A DNA stretch of 64,000 bases from Porphyrobacter sp. IPPAS B-1204 (GCA_003724185.1 RHGM01000007.1:1-64000); one strand, 5' to 3'. Counted from the stretch's first letter, positions 1 to 9,760 are shown. The notes: generated by a model from the letters alone, not told the origin. Program-made: numbers and translations.

Positions 1-53
1 CACCATAACATAGTGGTACTATTGGTGGCCGGGTGGGGAGGCGGGGCGGGGGG

Positions 54-80
54 TCTGGGGTTCGCGCTAGCGAACCCAGA
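54..80 (-). terminator. inverted repeat after ABC exporter gene
   Basis: The arms TCTGGGGTTCGC and GCGAACCCAGA pair around a short loop, with one bulged G. The hairpin lies just beyond the stop codon of the minus-strand ABC exporter gene. There is no T tract after it on the minus strand (the following bases are C-rich), so intrinsic termination is only a guess. Confidence 0.3.
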
Positions 81-83
81 AAA

Positions 84-1935
84 CTACGCAGCGTCGGCGA
101 ATTGCAGCCGGGCGAGGCGCGCATAAAGCCCGCCAGCCTTGCTCAGCGCATCATGCGTGCCCTGTTCGGCGATCCGGCCTTCGTCGAGCACGATGATCCG
201 GTCCGCTGCGCGCACCGTGGCAAGGCGGTGGGCGATCACCAGCGTGGTGCGGTTCTGCATCAGCCCTTCCAACGCCTGCTGCACCAATTGTTCGCTTTCG
301 GCGTCCAGCGCGCTGGTCGCTTCGTCCAGCAGCAGGATCGGCGCATCGCGCAGCAGCGCGCGGGCAATGGCGACGCGCTGTTGCTGCCCGCCCGAAAGCT
401 GCGTGCCGCCTTCGCCCAGATAGGTGTCGAGCCCATTGGGCAACGCGCGCAGGAAGCTTTCGGCGTTGGCAGCGCGGGCGGCGTTCCAGATGTCCTCGTC
501 CGAGGCGTCCCACTTGCCATAGCGCAGGTTGTCGCGGGCGTTGGCGCTGAACAGCACCCCGTCCTGCGGCACCAGCGCGAGGCGCGAACGGATGTCGGCC
601 GGGTCAGCGCTCGTCAGCGGCACGCCGTCCAGCCGGATCGTGCCGACCTGCGGATCGTAAAACCGTTCGACCAGCTGGAAGATCGTGGATTTGCCCGCGC
701 CCGACGGGCCGACAATGGCGATCGTCTCGCCCGGCTCGATTTCAAGCGTGAAGTCGCGCAGGGCCGCCACTTCGGGGCGGGCCGGATAACGGAAGGTCAC
801 ATTGCGGAAAGACAGGCTGCCGCGGGCCGGTTCGGGCAGGCGTTCGGGCCGGGCGGGGGGGCGCGATGTCGGGCTTGGCCTCCAGCAGCTCCGCCAGCCG
901 GCTCGCCGCGCCGGCACCGCGCAGCAGATCGCCATAGACTTCGGTCAGCGAACCCAGCGCACCTGCCACCAGCCCGCCAACCAGCACGAATGCCGTGATC
1001 GTTCCGCCGGAAATCACCCCCTCGGTCACTGCCAGCGCGCCGCGCCACATGACCAGCACGACCCCGCCGAACACCAGCACGATCACCACCGATGTCATCG
1101 CTGCGCGCAGCATGATGCGCCGCCGGGCGGTGGCGAAGGTATCTTCGACCACGCTGGCGAACCGTTCCCCCTCGCGCTGCTGCTGCCCGAAGCTCTGGAC
1201 GATCTTCATCGCTGACAGCACTTCGGTCACATAGGCGCCGACATCGGCGATCCGGTCCTGGCTGGAGCGTGACACAGCGCGGATCTTGCGCCCGAAGAAC
1301 ACGATTGGCGCAATCACCAGCGGGATGCCGATCAGCAGGCCCATCGTCAGCGACGGGGCGAGGTAGAACAGCATCCCGATCCCGCCGATTGCCGTCAGCG
1401 AATTGCGCAAGGCGACCGACGCCGTGGTGCCGACCACGTTCTCGATGATTGCCGTGTCACTGGTCATCCGGCTGGAGATTTCCTTGGGGCTGTTGACCTC
1501 GTAAAATCCGGGCGACAGCCGCAGCAGGTTTTGCTGCACCTTCAGCCGGATATCAGCCACCACCCGTTCGCCCAGCCAGCTGACGTAATAGAACCGCAGC
1601 GCCGTGCCGATGCCAAGGATCACCACGATCATCAGCAGATATTGGAACGCGTGGGCAATATCGTCGGCTGTGGCAGAACCACCGAAGGCTTCATCGACGA
1701 TCACCTTGAACCGCCACGGAATCGCTAGCGTCGCCGCCGATGTGATCAGCAGCGCGCCAAGCGCAAAAGCGATCTCGCGCGGGTATTGCATCGCGGTGCG
1801 GAACACCATGCGCAAGGGCCCAAGGTCGCGCGATTTGGGCGCAGCCTCGGCGGGTTCAGGCGTTGCAGTCAACACCTCCCCGGCAGCATCATCGGGGGTC
1901 TCGTCAAGTTCGCGCGTCTGGGGTTCGCCATGCAT
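84..1935 (-). pseudogene. MsbA-type ABC exporter (TMD-NBD), frameshifted
   Basis: Half-transporter of the ABCB/MsbA exporter type: an N-terminal membrane domain (about residues 40–330) fused to an ATP-binding domain. The ATPase part shows Walker [10 protein letters not shown], signature LSGGQQQR, Walker [12 protein letters not shown] and a switch histidine in IAHR. The reading frame breaks at a run of seven G (855–861 on the plus strand). The upstream frame ends in Pro/Arg-rich noise, while the shifted frame resumes with [19 protein letters not shown]. Removing one base from the run joins the halves into a normal protein of about 616 residues. All motifs are intact, so this could be a base-calling error, phase variation or a recent mutation. 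It is divergent from phaZ. The substrate is unknown; lipid or lipid-linked cargo is usual for the family. Confidence 0.85.
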
Positions 1936-2033
1936 GATCGCAGCGCTCTAGCCGCATGGCCCACGAATTTCACGTGCAAAAAGCGGCAAGGCCATCCGGG
2001 CATCGGCCGGGGGACTGATGGCCTCCTATGTAA

Positions 2034-2048
2034 TTGTGCATTGCACAA
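2034..2048. promoter_or_regulatory. perfect palindrome, candidate PhaR-type operator
   Basis: TTGTGCATTGCACAA is a perfect 7-bp inverted repeat around one central base, in the intergenic region between the divergent ABC exporter and phaZ genes, about 80 bp before the phaZ start. A TGC-N3-GCA core resembles the TGC/GCA-rich half-sites described for the PHA-responsive repressor PhaR in alphaproteobacteria. Assignment to PhaR is inference from position and pattern. Confidence 0.4.
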
Positions 2049-2126
2049 CGGAACCTAAAAGCGCATCTGTCGTGGCAAGGTGCCAAGGGATAAGGCGCCA
2101 GCCCGTTCGTCGCCTGAGGTAAACCG

Positions 2127-3365
2127 ATGCTTTATCATGCCTATGAACTCCAGCGCAGCTGGATGAACAGCGCCAGCGCGCTCGCTTCGATCAGCGCCAA
2201 TGTCCTGTCGAACCCCGCCAATCCGCTGTCCTACATGGGCATGGGATCGATGGCGGGACATGCGCTAGATGTGTTCGCCCATGCCACCGCGCATTACGGC
2301 AAGCCCGAATTCGGCATCGCCAGCGTGGACATCGGCGGTAAGGCCCATGCCGTGACGGAGCGCGTGGCGCTGAAGCTTCCCTTCGGCGATCTGCTGCACT
2401 TCACTGTCGAAGGCACCCCCGCAGACCGCCCGCGCCTGCTGATCGTCGCGCCGATGAGCGGCCATTACGCCACCCTGCTGCGCGGCACGGTCGAACGGAT
2501 GCTGGAATCAGCGGACGTGTTCATCACCGACTGGGCCGATGCCAAGATGGTCCCGGCCAGCGCGGGCCGTTTCGATCTTGATGAGTATATTGATTACCTG
2601 ATCACATTCGCCGAACATGTTCACGCCGATGCAGGCGGCCAGCGCATCCACATGATGGCGGTGTGCCAGCCGAGCGTCCCCGCCTTTGCGGCTGTCGCGC
2701 TGCTGAACCTCCACAAATCGCCCGCGACGCCTGCGACGCTGACCATGATGGGCGGCCCGATCGACACCCGCGAATGCCCCACCGTGGTCAACAACATGGC
2801 GATGCAGCGCCCGATCGAATGGTTCCGCCAATCGGTGATCGCCACCGTGCCGCACAAATATCCGGGCGCAGGCCGCCGCGTCTATCCCGGCTTCATGCAG
2901 CTTTCCGCGTTCATGAGCATGAACCTGTCGAGCCACATGATGAGTCATTACGAGATGTTCAAACACCTCACCGTGGGTGACGATGCCTCCGCGCAGGCGA
3001 CCAAGGATTTCTACGACGAATACCGCAGCGTCTGCGACATGACGGCGGAATTCTACCTTCAGACGGTGGAAGAGGTGTTCCAGAAGCACTCGATCCCCAA
3101 GGGCGAATTCCGCCACAAGGGTGAACTGGTCGATATCACGCAGATCACCGACACCGCCCTGCTGGCGATCGAGGGCGAGCGGGATGATATCTCCGGCCTC
3201 GGCCAGACCAGGGCGGCGCTGAAGCTCACCCCGAACCTGCCGGAAGGCAAGAAGCGGTATTACATGGCCGAAGGCGCAGGCCATTACGGCATCTTCAACG
3301 GCAGCCGCTGGCGCACCAAGGTCGCGCCGGTGGTGGAAGAATGGATCGCCGCCCACGCGGGCTGA
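2127..3365 (+). CDS. phaZ: intracellular polyhydroxyalkanoate depolymerase
   Basis: 412-residue cytoplasmic alpha/beta-hydrolase that breaks down stored polyhydroxybutyrate granules to 3-hydroxybutyrate units. The N-terminus (MLYHAYELQR) and whole-length pattern are those of PhaZ1-type intracellular depolymerases. The nucleophile elbow reads MAVCQPS, with Cys180 in place of the usual lipase serine, as in the Ralstonia PhaZ1 family. A C-terminal histidine follows in GAGHYGIFNG, and there is no signal peptide. A GAGGT ribosome site precedes the ATG. It stands alone on the plus strand, divergent from the ABC exporter, with a palindrome upstream that may bind a PHA-responsive repressor. phaB lies about 11 kb away, so PHA genes here are scattered rather than in one operon. 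Confidence 0.93.
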   Translation: MLYHAYELQRSWMNSASALASISANVLSNPANPLSYMGMGSMAGHALDVFAHATAHYGKPEFGIASVDIGGKAHAVTERVALKLPFGDLLHFTVEGTPADRPRLLIVAPMSGHYATLLRGTVERMLESADVFITDWADAKMVPASAGRFDLDEYIDYLITFAEHVHADAGGQRIHMMAVCQPSVPAFAAVALLNLHKSPATPATLTMMGGPIDTRECPTVVNNMAMQRPIEWFRQSVIATVPHKYPGAGRRVYPGFMQLSAFMSMNLSSHMMSHYEMFKHLTVGDDASAQATKDFYDEYRSVCDMTAEFYLQTVEEVFQKHSIPKGEFRHKGELVDITQITDTALLAIEGERDDISGLGQTRAALKLTPNLPEGKKRYYMAEGAGHYGIFNGSRWRTKVAPVVEEWIAAHAG

Positions 3366-3378
3366 CCCCCGGCAGCGC

Positions 3379-3972
3379 CTAATCGGTGCGCGGGTCCGCT
3401 GCATATCCCGTCACGACGACAGCGCCGAGCATCCCCTCGGCGATTGTCACGTTGACTGTGCCCGGCGGCTGTCTGTTCCAGCTTTCGTATAGGTCTTCGG
3501 GGATGAAGTAGCGCCCCGGCCCTGCCGGCGAGCCCGGTGCCTTGGGGCGGAGCCAGACCCAGTGATTGCGCTGGCTGCTTCTGCTGACCGGTGTGGATTC
3601 CGTCCGCTCCAGCACCATCGGCACCGTCTGCGGCTGACCGAGGCTGTAGCCGTTGACGCTTGGCATGATGCCGACGCTCCAGACCGGCCAGCCCATCAGA
3701 CCGACAACCCCGCACAGAAGGACAGTCGCCATGCGCACGCGCGCGTCCGTGATCCCGCGGGTCATCAGGCGCCAGACCAGCAGGCTCGTCAGTGCGGTCG
3801 CGACGAACCCCGCCAGCTTGAGTCCCGATCCGGGGACCATGGTGCGCGGCCAATCTTCACCGACAAAGGCGACCAGCGCAAAGGTCAGCAGAACGGGAAT
3901 CGCGAAGGGCAGCAGAACCAGCGCGAAGAATCGCGGGGAAACCTTGGGCCGGGAGGCTGTAGCCTTGTTCAT
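3379..3972 (-). CDS. hypothetical membrane protein
   Basis: 197 residues, not recognised. Three hydrophobic segments are visible (about residues 15–37, 52–68 and 80–98), followed by a soluble C-terminal half rich in Pro, Arg and Trp (for example WVWLRPKAPG and YFIPEDLYESW). The N-terminus MNKATASRPK is positively charged, so an inside N-terminus is likely. It converges with phaZ with only 13 bases between them. No catalytic motif is apparent. Confidence 0.7.
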   Translation of the reverse strand: MNKATASRPKVSPRFFALVLLPFAIPVLLTFALVAFVGEDWPRTMVPGSGLKLAGFVATALTSLLVWRLMTRGITDARVRMATVLLCGVVGLMGWPVWSVGIMPSVNGYSLGQPQTVPMVLERTESTPVSRSSQRNHWVWLRPKAPGSPAGPGRYFIPEDLYESWNRQPPGTVNVTIAEGMLGAVVVTGYAADPRTD

Positions 3973-4033
3973 CCCGTCATGATCGCACAGGTGTTTTACG
4001 AAATTGCTCCCGCCCGTCCCTTGGAAGCGGGCC

Positions 4034-4723
4034 TTACATTATCCGCCAGTCTATCGCGCCCCGCCCGGCCCCTTCCAGAAAGGCGTTGGTCTGGCTGAAC
4101 GGGCGTGATCCGAAGAAACCGTTGTGCGCGGACAGCGGGCTGGGATGGGCCGAGGTCAGCACCAGATGGTGAGACGACCGCCCCAGCACCGGCACCCGGC
4201 TGGCCTTCTTCTTGGCATGGCTGCCCCACAGGATGAACACCGTCGGTCCTTCCCGCGCAGCGGCCGCGGCAACGCAGGCATCGGTGATCGCATCCCAACC
4301 GCGCCCGGCATGGCTGCCCGCCAACCCGGCCTCCACCGTCAACGTGTTGTTGAGCAGCAGCACACCCTGCCGCGCCCAAGGCGTCAGATCGCCGGTGCTG
4401 GCGCGGGGCAGGCCAAGATCGGCCTCCAGCTCCTTGTAGATATTCACCAGCGAAGGCGGGACGCGCACGCCCGCCTGCACCGAAAACGCCAGCCCGTGCG
4501 CCTGTCCAGGGCCGTGATAGGGATCCTGCCCGAGGATGACGCAGCGCACCTCATCCAGCGGGGTCAGCGCCAGCGCGGCCAGCCTTGTGCCGCGGGGCGG
4601 GTAGACCTGCTTGCCTGCGCTTTCTTCCGCCTTGAGCCACCCGCCCAATTTGCGCGCCTCGGGCGCCGCCAACACGGGTTCCAGCGCAGGGCGCCAGCTT
4701 TCTGGGATGGTTTCGCTTGCCAT
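4034..4723 (-). CDS. ung: uracil-DNA glycosylase
   Basis: Family-1 uracil-DNA glycosylase, which removes uracil from DNA and starts base excision repair. The water-activating motif GQDPYHGPGQAHGLAFS, the uracil-pocket segment LLLNNTLTVEAG and the HPSPLSAHNGFFGSRPF loop are all present. The ATG start (MASETIPESW) gives 229 residues, the usual length. An in-frame GTG nine codons upstream (position 4750) is possible but begins with an atypical leader. It diverges from the RNase D-like gene, with about 80 bases between them. Confidence 0.95.
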   Translation of the reverse strand: MASETIPESWRPALEPVLAAPEARKLGGWLKAEESAGKQVYPPRGTRLAALALTPLDEVRCVILGQDPYHGPGQAHGLAFSVQAGVRVPPSLVNIYKELEADLGLPRASTGDLTPWARQGVLLLNNTLTVEAGLAGSHAGRGWDAITDACVAAAAAREGPTVFILWGSHAKKKASRVPVLGRSSHHLVLTSAHPSPLSAHNGFFGSRPFSQTNAFLEGAGRGAIDWRIM

Positions 4724-4803
4724 TGCTGCCAAACTGACACGCCCTGCCACCCCGCGCCACTCGCCCCTTCCCCTCTTTCCCCAATCGGCGTAGGGCGTCG
4801 CGT

Positions 4804-5424
4804 ATGGCAGTGCATTTTCATGAAGAAGACCTCCCCGCCGGCGTGCTGGTGAATGATCGCGCCATCGCGGTCGATACCGAGACGATGGGCCTCATCACCA
4901 CCCGTGACCGGCTGTGCGTGGTGCAGCTTTCGGACGGGACGGGCGACGAACACCTCGTGCGCTTCGGCCCCGGCAGCGCCTATGATGCGCCGAACCTCAA
5001 GGCGGTGCTGTGCGATCCTTCGCGGGTGAAGATCTACCATTTCGGCCGCTTCGATCTGGCCGCGATCCATCACTACCTTGGCGTGATGGCCGGGCCGGTG
5101 TTCTGCACCAAGATCGCCAGCAAGCTGGTGCGCACCTACACCGATCGCCACGGGCTCAAGAACCTGGTCGAAGAACTGCTGGGGGAAAGCATCTCCAAGC
5201 AGCAGCAATCCTCCGATTGGGGCGGGCCGGTGCTGTCCGATGCGCAGCGCGATTACGCCGCGTCGGATGTGCGCTATCTCCACCGCCTGCGCGACGAATT
5301 GACGCTGCGGCTTGAGCGAGAGGGGCGCAGCGAGATGGCGCAGGCGTGCTTCGATTTCCTGCCCACCCGCGCTTTGCTGGATGTCGCTGGCTGGGCCGAG
5401 AGCGACATCTTCAGCCACATGTAA
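4804..5424 (+). CDS. ribonuclease D-like 3'-5' exonuclease
   Basis: 206-residue DEDDy-type 3'-5' exonuclease. The acidic residues are seen in VDTETMG (Asp24, Glu26), HFGRFDLAA (Asp84) and YAASDVRYL (Tyr151, Asp155). It is about half the length of E. coli RNase D and lacks the HRDC domains, as is common for the short alphaproteobacterial paralogue. It probably trims structured RNAs such as tRNA precursors. lptC follows after 24 bases on the same strand, so it may be cotranscribed with the lptC-lptA pair. Confidence 0.88.
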   Translation: MAVHFHEEDLPAGVLVNDRAIAVDTETMGLITTRDRLCVVQLSDGTGDEHLVRFGPGSAYDAPNLKAVLCDPSRVKIYHFGRFDLAAIHHYLGVMAGPVFCTKIASKLVRTYTDRHGLKNLVEELLGESISKQQQSSDWGGPVLSDAQRDYAASDVRYLHRLRDELTLRLEREGRSEMAQACFDFLPTRALLDVAGWAESDIFSHM

Positions 5425-5448
5425 GGAAGCCGCTGGCACAGCCCCGTC

Positions 5449-6114
5449 ATGGCCCACGAGCAGAGCATCGAAACCAGCGAAGCCCGGATGCTGCGCAGCC
5501 GGCGGCAGAGCTTCGCTGCGCCGGGCGGTTCGCATGACCGGCTGGTGGGCTTTCTCGCCCGGGCGCTGCCGATGGGCGTGGGCGTGATCGCCGCGCTGAT
5601 GATCATCACGCCCTTGAGCCCGCGCGGCGAGGTCAGCTTCCTGCTCGATCGCAACAAGGTCGCCATGATCGACGAACGCCTGAGCGTCGACAACGCCATG
5701 TACCGCGGGCGTGACAATCAGGGCCGCCCGTTCTCGCTGCTGGCGGGTGAGGCGGTGCAGCGTTCCAGCGCCGAAGGTCTGGTGCGGATGCGCGATGTGG
5801 TCGCACAATTGCTGCTGACCGAAGGGCCAGCGCGCCTCGGAGCAGAGGGCGGCACCTATGACATCGAAGCCGAAACGGTGCAGGTTGACGGCCCGGTGCG
5901 GCTCACCGCGTCTGACGGCTATGCCATGACCGCACGCGGGGTCTCGGTCGATTTGAGGGCGCGCACGATGCGCGGCGACGATGGCGTGTCGGGCGAGGTT
6001 CCGGCCGGCACCTTTTCCGCCAACACCTTGCGCGCCGATCTGGCTGCGCGCACGATCACGCTTGAAGGCGATGCGCGCCTGACCATGATTCCCGGCCAAT
6101 TGAGGATGCCGTGA
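5449..6114 (+). CDS. lptC: LPS export periplasmic-bridge protein LptC
   Basis: 221-residue bitopic inner-membrane protein of the Lpt machine, which carries lipopolysaccharide from the inner membrane to the outer. After a charged cytoplasmic N-terminus there is one transmembrane helix (about residues 43–60, PMGVGVIAALMIITPLSP), then a periplasmic beta-jellyroll region. It overlaps lptA by four bases (ATGA type), as expected for partners that form one protein bridge. The family is identified by architecture, length and neighbour; the sequence itself is weakly conserved. Confidence 0.85.
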   Translation: MAHEQSIETSEARMLRSRRQSFAAPGGSHDRLVGFLARALPMGVGVIAALMIITPLSPRGEVSFLLDRNKVAMIDERLSVDNAMYRGRDNQGRPFSLLAGEAVQRSSAEGLVRMRDVVAQLLLTEGPARLGAEGGTYDIEAETVQVDGPVRLTASDGYAMTARGVSVDLRARTMRGDDGVSGEVPAGTFSANTLRADLAARTITLEGDARLTMIPGQLRMP

Positions 6115-6689
6115 TGCCCCAGCCTGCTGCAAAACGCCGCCCCCTTGTCCGTCTGGCCCTCGTCTGGGGGATCGGCGGCTTCGCGATGACCGCGATGCTG
6201 GCGGGGGGCATGCACCTTTCCGCGCAGGGCATTGCGCGCCACAACACCAACGCGCCGGTGACCTATGATGCGGGCAAATTCGTGCTTGATGACCGCGCCA
6301 ATCAGGCGATCTTCAGCGGGGGTGTGATCGTCAACCAGGCCGACCTGCGCATCCAGTCCGATCGTATGCTGATGAACTACACCGATGCGGGCAGCCTCCA
6401 GATCCAGCGCATCACCGCCACCGGCGGGGTCGTCATCACCCGCGGCGACGAACGCGCCAGCGGCGACAATGCGATCTATGACTTCAACCGCCGCATCATC
6501 ACCATGGCCGGCAATGTTGCCTTGCGCCGCGGAACCGACACCCTCAACGGCGGGCGGCTGGTGATCGATCTCAACAGTGGGCTTTCGACCGTGGATGGCA
6601 GCGCATCGGGCAGCGCGGCGGTTCCGGGAACGCCTTCGGGCCGGGGCCGCGTCACCGGCACCTTCACGGTGCCGCAGAAGACTCAGTAA
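6111..6689 (+). CDS. lptA: LPS transport periplasmic protein LptA (OstA-like)
   Basis: 192 residues with a hydrophobic signal segment (about residues 18–36), then an OstA/LptA jellyroll. The repeated beta-strand pattern is visible in DDRANQAIFSGGVIVNQ, ADLRIQSDRMLMNY and GGVVITRGDERASGDNAIYD. It forms the periplasmic filament between LptC and LptD. The C-terminus has a Gly/Ser/Ala/Pro linker ending in TFTVPQKTQ. It overlaps lptC and converges with the sugar transferase gene, sharing seven bases at the 3' ends. The outer-membrane partner LptE is encoded at about 9.5 kb on the other strand. Confidence 0.9.
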   Translation: MMPQPAAKRRPLVRLALVWGIGGFAMTAMLAGGMHLSAQGIARHNTNAPVTYDAGKFVLDDRANQAIFSGGVIVNQADLRIQSDRMLMNYTDAGSLQIQRITATGGVVITRGDERASGDNAIYDFNRRIITMAGNVALRRGTDTLNGGRLVIDLNSGLSTVDGSASGSAAVPGTPSGRGRVTGTFTVPQKTQ

Positions 6690-8086
6690 GCGTTGTCGTG
6701 CTTCAGCACCAGGACGGTGCGCAGCACGATCTCGATATCGCGCCGCAATGACCAGCCCGCGATATATTCAAGGTCCGACTGCAGGCGGTCGGTCAGGTCC
6801 TTCTCGCGCTCGGTCGCGCCGCGATGGCCGCGCACCTGCGCCAGCCCCGTCAGGCCGGGCTTGAGGCAGTGACGCTGCCAGTATTTGCGGTCGACCTCCC
6901 AGAAGAACTTGTTGTTCGCCGTGGAGCCCAGCGCGTGCGGGCGCGGGCCGACAATCGACATGTCCCCCTTCAGCACGTTGATGATCTGCGGCAGTTCATC
7001 GATGCTGGTGCGGCGGATGAAGGCTCCGACGCGGGTGACGCGGTCATCCTCGCGCGAGGCGGAGCGATTGCCGTCGTGATCGAGCTTCTCCTCGCGCATC
7101 GAGCGGAACTTGAACATGTCGAAAAACTGGTTGCCGCGTCCCAGGCGCCGCTGGATGAACAGCGCCGGGCCGCGATCCTCCAGCTTGATAGCGATGGCGA
7201 CCGCGATCAGCAGCGGTGACAACACCAGCAGCGCGCTTCCGGCCACCGCAACATCGAAAGCCCGCTTCAGAATGCGCGCACGCAAGCCCAGCGGCCCGGT
7301 CGACACCACCAGCGTCGTGCGATCAAGCGCGTCGTAGCGATGCACGCCAACCGCGCCGAGGGTGTGCGCCGGCTCGCTGACGATTTCGCCATAGACCCCC
7401 GCCGATTTGAGCAGGAAAGCCCAGCCCTCGCGCCGTTCACGCGGGCAGCTGACAACCACCTGATCCTGGTTGCGCAGCAGCTTGCCCAGACGGTCGAGCA
7501 TGAAGGGATCATGGCTTGAGGGATCAAGGTTGTATTCGGCCGCCGAAATCCGCTCGGCCCCATCGAACAGGAAGCTCGACCCGCCATCGTCGATCACCAG
7601 CCGGTTGGTGACCCGCCCACCCCAGCGCTGATTAATCAGCGTGGCCACCACGCGGCGCAAGGCGACCAGCATCAGGGCGGTGAACAGCAGGCCCAGCGTG
7701 ACCGCAGCGCGCGAGAAATCCTCGTTGGTCTTGGTGTAGAAGCCGACGAAGTTGATCAGCCCCGCAGAAATCACCAGCGCGATCACCGCCTTGCGCGCCG
7801 CAAACAGCCAATCGCCCAGCGCTCGCACACCATAGGACCGATTGTACAAAGCAATGGTGAAATACACCGGCAGCATCGCCTGCGCGGCAAGCATTGTGCG
7901 CGGTTCCCACCAGCGCCCTTCCCACAACAGCGCGGCCAAAGCGAAGCTGAGATTGAACAGCGCGCCATCGGCCAGCAGCATTGTCGCATAGGCGCGCAGA
8001 CGGCGCCGTTCCAGCGAGGGGACGACTTTGCTATCGACCGACTGATGTCTTACCGATTCCAGAAGTTTCGGCGTGACGCGATTCAT
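6683..8086 (-). CDS. polyprenyl-phosphate sugar-1-phosphate transferase (WcaJ-like)
   Basis: 467-residue initiating glycosyltransferase for exopolysaccharide or capsule, transferring a sugar-1-phosphate onto the lipid carrier undecaprenyl phosphate. The N-terminal half has several membrane helices and a CoA-binding-like domain. The C-terminal catalytic domain starts with [20 protein letters not shown], then [21 protein letters not shown] and the signature [12 protein letters not shown] and [10 protein letters not shown]. This is the bacterial sugar transferase family (PglC/WcaJ/WbaP). No other polysaccharide genes lie beside it, so the initiating enzyme is separate from its export cluster. 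The exact sugar cannot be told from sequence. Confidence 0.9.
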   Translation of the reverse strand: MNRVTPKLLESVRHQSVDSKVVPSLERRRLRAYATMLLADGALFNLSFALAALLWEGRWWEPRTMLAAQAMLPVYFTIALYNRSYGVRALGDWLFAARKAVIALVISAGLINFVGFYTKTNEDFSRAAVTLGLLFTALMLVALRRVVATLINQRWGGRVTNRLVIDDGGSSFLFDGAERISAAEYNLDPSSHDPFMLDRLGKLLRNQDQVVVSCPRERREGWAFLLKSAGVYGEIVSEPAHTLGAVGVHRYDALDRTTLVVSTGPLGLRARILKRAFDVAVAGSALLVLSPLLIAVAIAIKLEDRGPALFIQRRLGRGNQFFDMFKFRSMREEKLDHDGNRSASREDDRVTRVGAFIRRTSIDELPQIINVLKGDMSIVGPRPHALGSTANNKFFWEVDRKYWQRHCLKPGLTGLAQVRGHRGATEREKDLTDRLQSDLEYIAGWSLRRDIEIVLRTVLVLKHDNAY

Positions 8087-8198
8087 TGAAGAACTTTCCC
8101 CCCAAAGGCGCGACCCTCGGGTGCTGGTGCCATACTAAGTGTTCTTACAGATGAAAATGCCAATTGTGCGACTGCGAGATGCGGTTTGTCACATTTTG

Positions 8199-9263
8199 TT
8201 ATCGCTTCGCAGCAAATCGTCCGATTTCCGCAAGTTCCTGCGCCAGCAACAGCTCTGCGGCCTGGCTGTTGGCGAGCAAAGTGCGGTGCAGCGCGGCAAG
8301 GCGGGGAATCAGCCGGTCAAGCCGGGTTTCGGCGGAACCGCGTGCGGCCGGCATGGTCCAGCGCTTGAACTGGACACCGATATCGCGCTTCTCCTTGAAG
8401 AAAATGCCGAGCCGCATTTCCGCGCCCTTGTCGATCCGGTCAAAATTGCCGCGGGGGCCGAGATAGGCGGAAATCTGCGCCAGCTGCGCCGCACGCCGTT
8501 CCAGCGCGAGCGCGACGCCGACAGGATTGAGGCCCAGTTCGCGCATCCGCCGGATCTCCCCGGCAATCCGGCCCAGTTCCCCGCCCAGCACAGCGTTGAC
8601 CAGCGGGGCAAAGCCGTCCTCCTCGGTCGAAGCGCCGATGGCTGCGTAATCTTCAGGCGTGGCCGGGCGCGGGGCCTGCGGGTCGGCATCGCAATAGAGC
8701 GCCAGCTTATCCACTTCGGACTGCGCCAGCCGCACATCCAGCCCGGCGGCGCGCGCGATCCGCTCGGCCAGATCGCCGCCGAGCCTGAGGCCCGCCGCAT
8801 CCGCCATGCCCCGCACCGCCTGCGCCACAGCGCCCAGATCGGGCTGGTGGAACATGGCGACCAGCGCATCCTGCCGCTTTTCCAGCAGCTTGGCCGTGCG
8901 CGACTTGTCGGTGGCCGAGGTCGCCACCACGAACACCGGCGCCGCGGTGCCCGCGCCCGCATCGGCCGTCTCGATCAGGAATTGCAGCGCGTCATGCGCG
9001 TCATCGCCGGTTGCACGCACCCAGATGTGGCGCGCCCCGCCGAACAAGGATGTCGATCGCGCCTCGTCCCCCAGCAGCGCGGGATCGCGTTTCAGGTCAG
9101 CGCCCGCCAGTTCGACCCGCTCACCCGCATCGGGGAGCGCGGCGGCAAGACGGGCAGCTGCCGCGCTGGCCCCGGCCTCGTCCGGGCCGCAGAAAAAGAA
9201 GATCCGGGCAGCCAGCGCGCCGGACGGAAAGCCGCGCAGAAAATCGCTGTTCTTGGCCTTCAC
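8199..9263 (-). CDS. holA: DNA polymerase III subunit delta
   Basis: 354-residue delta subunit of the clamp loader, which opens the beta clamp during replication. It is recognised by the overall HolA pattern: N-terminal FFCGPDEAGASAAAARLAAAL, the middle segment AAPVFVVATSATDKSRTAKLLEK (a degenerate AAA+ domain), and the C-terminal collar domain. It overlaps lptE by four bases and is last in a leuS-lptE-holA gene string, an order known from other bacteria, E. coli included. Confidence 0.92.
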   Translation of the reverse strand: MKAKNSDFLRGFPSGALAARIFFFCGPDEAGASAAAARLAAALPDAGERVELAGADLKRDPALLGDEARSTSLFGGARHIWVRATGDDAHDALQFLIETADAGAGTAAPVFVVATSATDKSRTAKLLEKRQDALVAMFHQPDLGAVAQAVRGMADAAGLRLGGDLAERIARAAGLDVRLAQSEVDKLALYCDADPQAPRPATPEDYAAIGASTEEDGFAPLVNAVLGGELGRIAGEIRRMRELGLNPVGVALALERRAAQLAQISAYLGPRGNFDRIDKGAEMRLGIFFKEKRDIGVQFKRWTMPAARGSAETRLDRLIPRLAALHRTLLANSQAAELLLAQELAEIGRFAAKR

Positions 9264-9760
9264 TGGCCCGCAGCGGCGCGGTTGCGCAGCGTCACCGCGA
9301 TCTGCGTCGCCATCCGGTCGGCGACATCCACGGCGAGGTTTTCCAAGGCCTTCTGTTCGGCAGCGATGGTGGCATATTCGCTGCTGACCACGTCGATCCC
9401 CGCGTCGGAGCCCGCGGTGGCATCGAGCAGCACCGATCCGGTGGCAAGGTCGACCAGCTGATAGCGCGCGCGCAGGATGCGGCGTTCGCGGCTGATGGTG
9501 TCATCGTTGAGGACGCCCAGGGCTTCGAGCGAATCGTCCAGCCGCACATCGAGCCGGTATTGCGGCGTCGTTTGCCCCGCGACACCCAGCCGGGCATCGA
9601 GCGCATTCTTGACCAGCCACCCGCCGCGCCCCTGAATGGCGGGCACATCGATGGCGGCAATGCCCTGCGCGATTCCCGCGCTGGTCCCGCCCGCGTACAT
9701 CGGCTGGAGGCCGCAGGCGGAAAGGGCGCACAGGGCCGCAAGGGTGACGAGCATCCGCAT
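9260..9760 (-). CDS. lptE: LPS-assembly lipoprotein LptE
   Basis: 166 residues. It begins with a lipoprotein signal and lipobox ending LSAC (Cys16), followed by GLQPMYAGG, the start seen in alphaproteobacterial LptE proteins. LptE plugs the LptD barrel in the outer membrane and helps insert LPS. Its start codon overlaps the leuS stop by one base, and its 3' end overlaps holA, so all three are probably one transcript. Sequence conservation in this family is low, and the call rests heavily on the leuS-lptE-holA order. Confidence 0.87.
   Translation of the reverse strand: MRMLVTLAALCALSACGLQPMYAGGTSAGIAQGIAAIDVPAIQGRGGWLVKNALDARLGVAGQTTPQYRLDVRLDDSLEALGVLNDDTISRERRILRARYQLVDLATGSVLLDATAGSDAGIDVVSSEYATIAAEQKALENLAVDVADRMATQIAVTLRNRAAAGQ

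Noticed and set aside
4564-6132. 522-codon minus-strand frame across ung, RNase D-like and lptC
   Set aside because: Runs antisense through two well-supported plus-strand genes; no family features.
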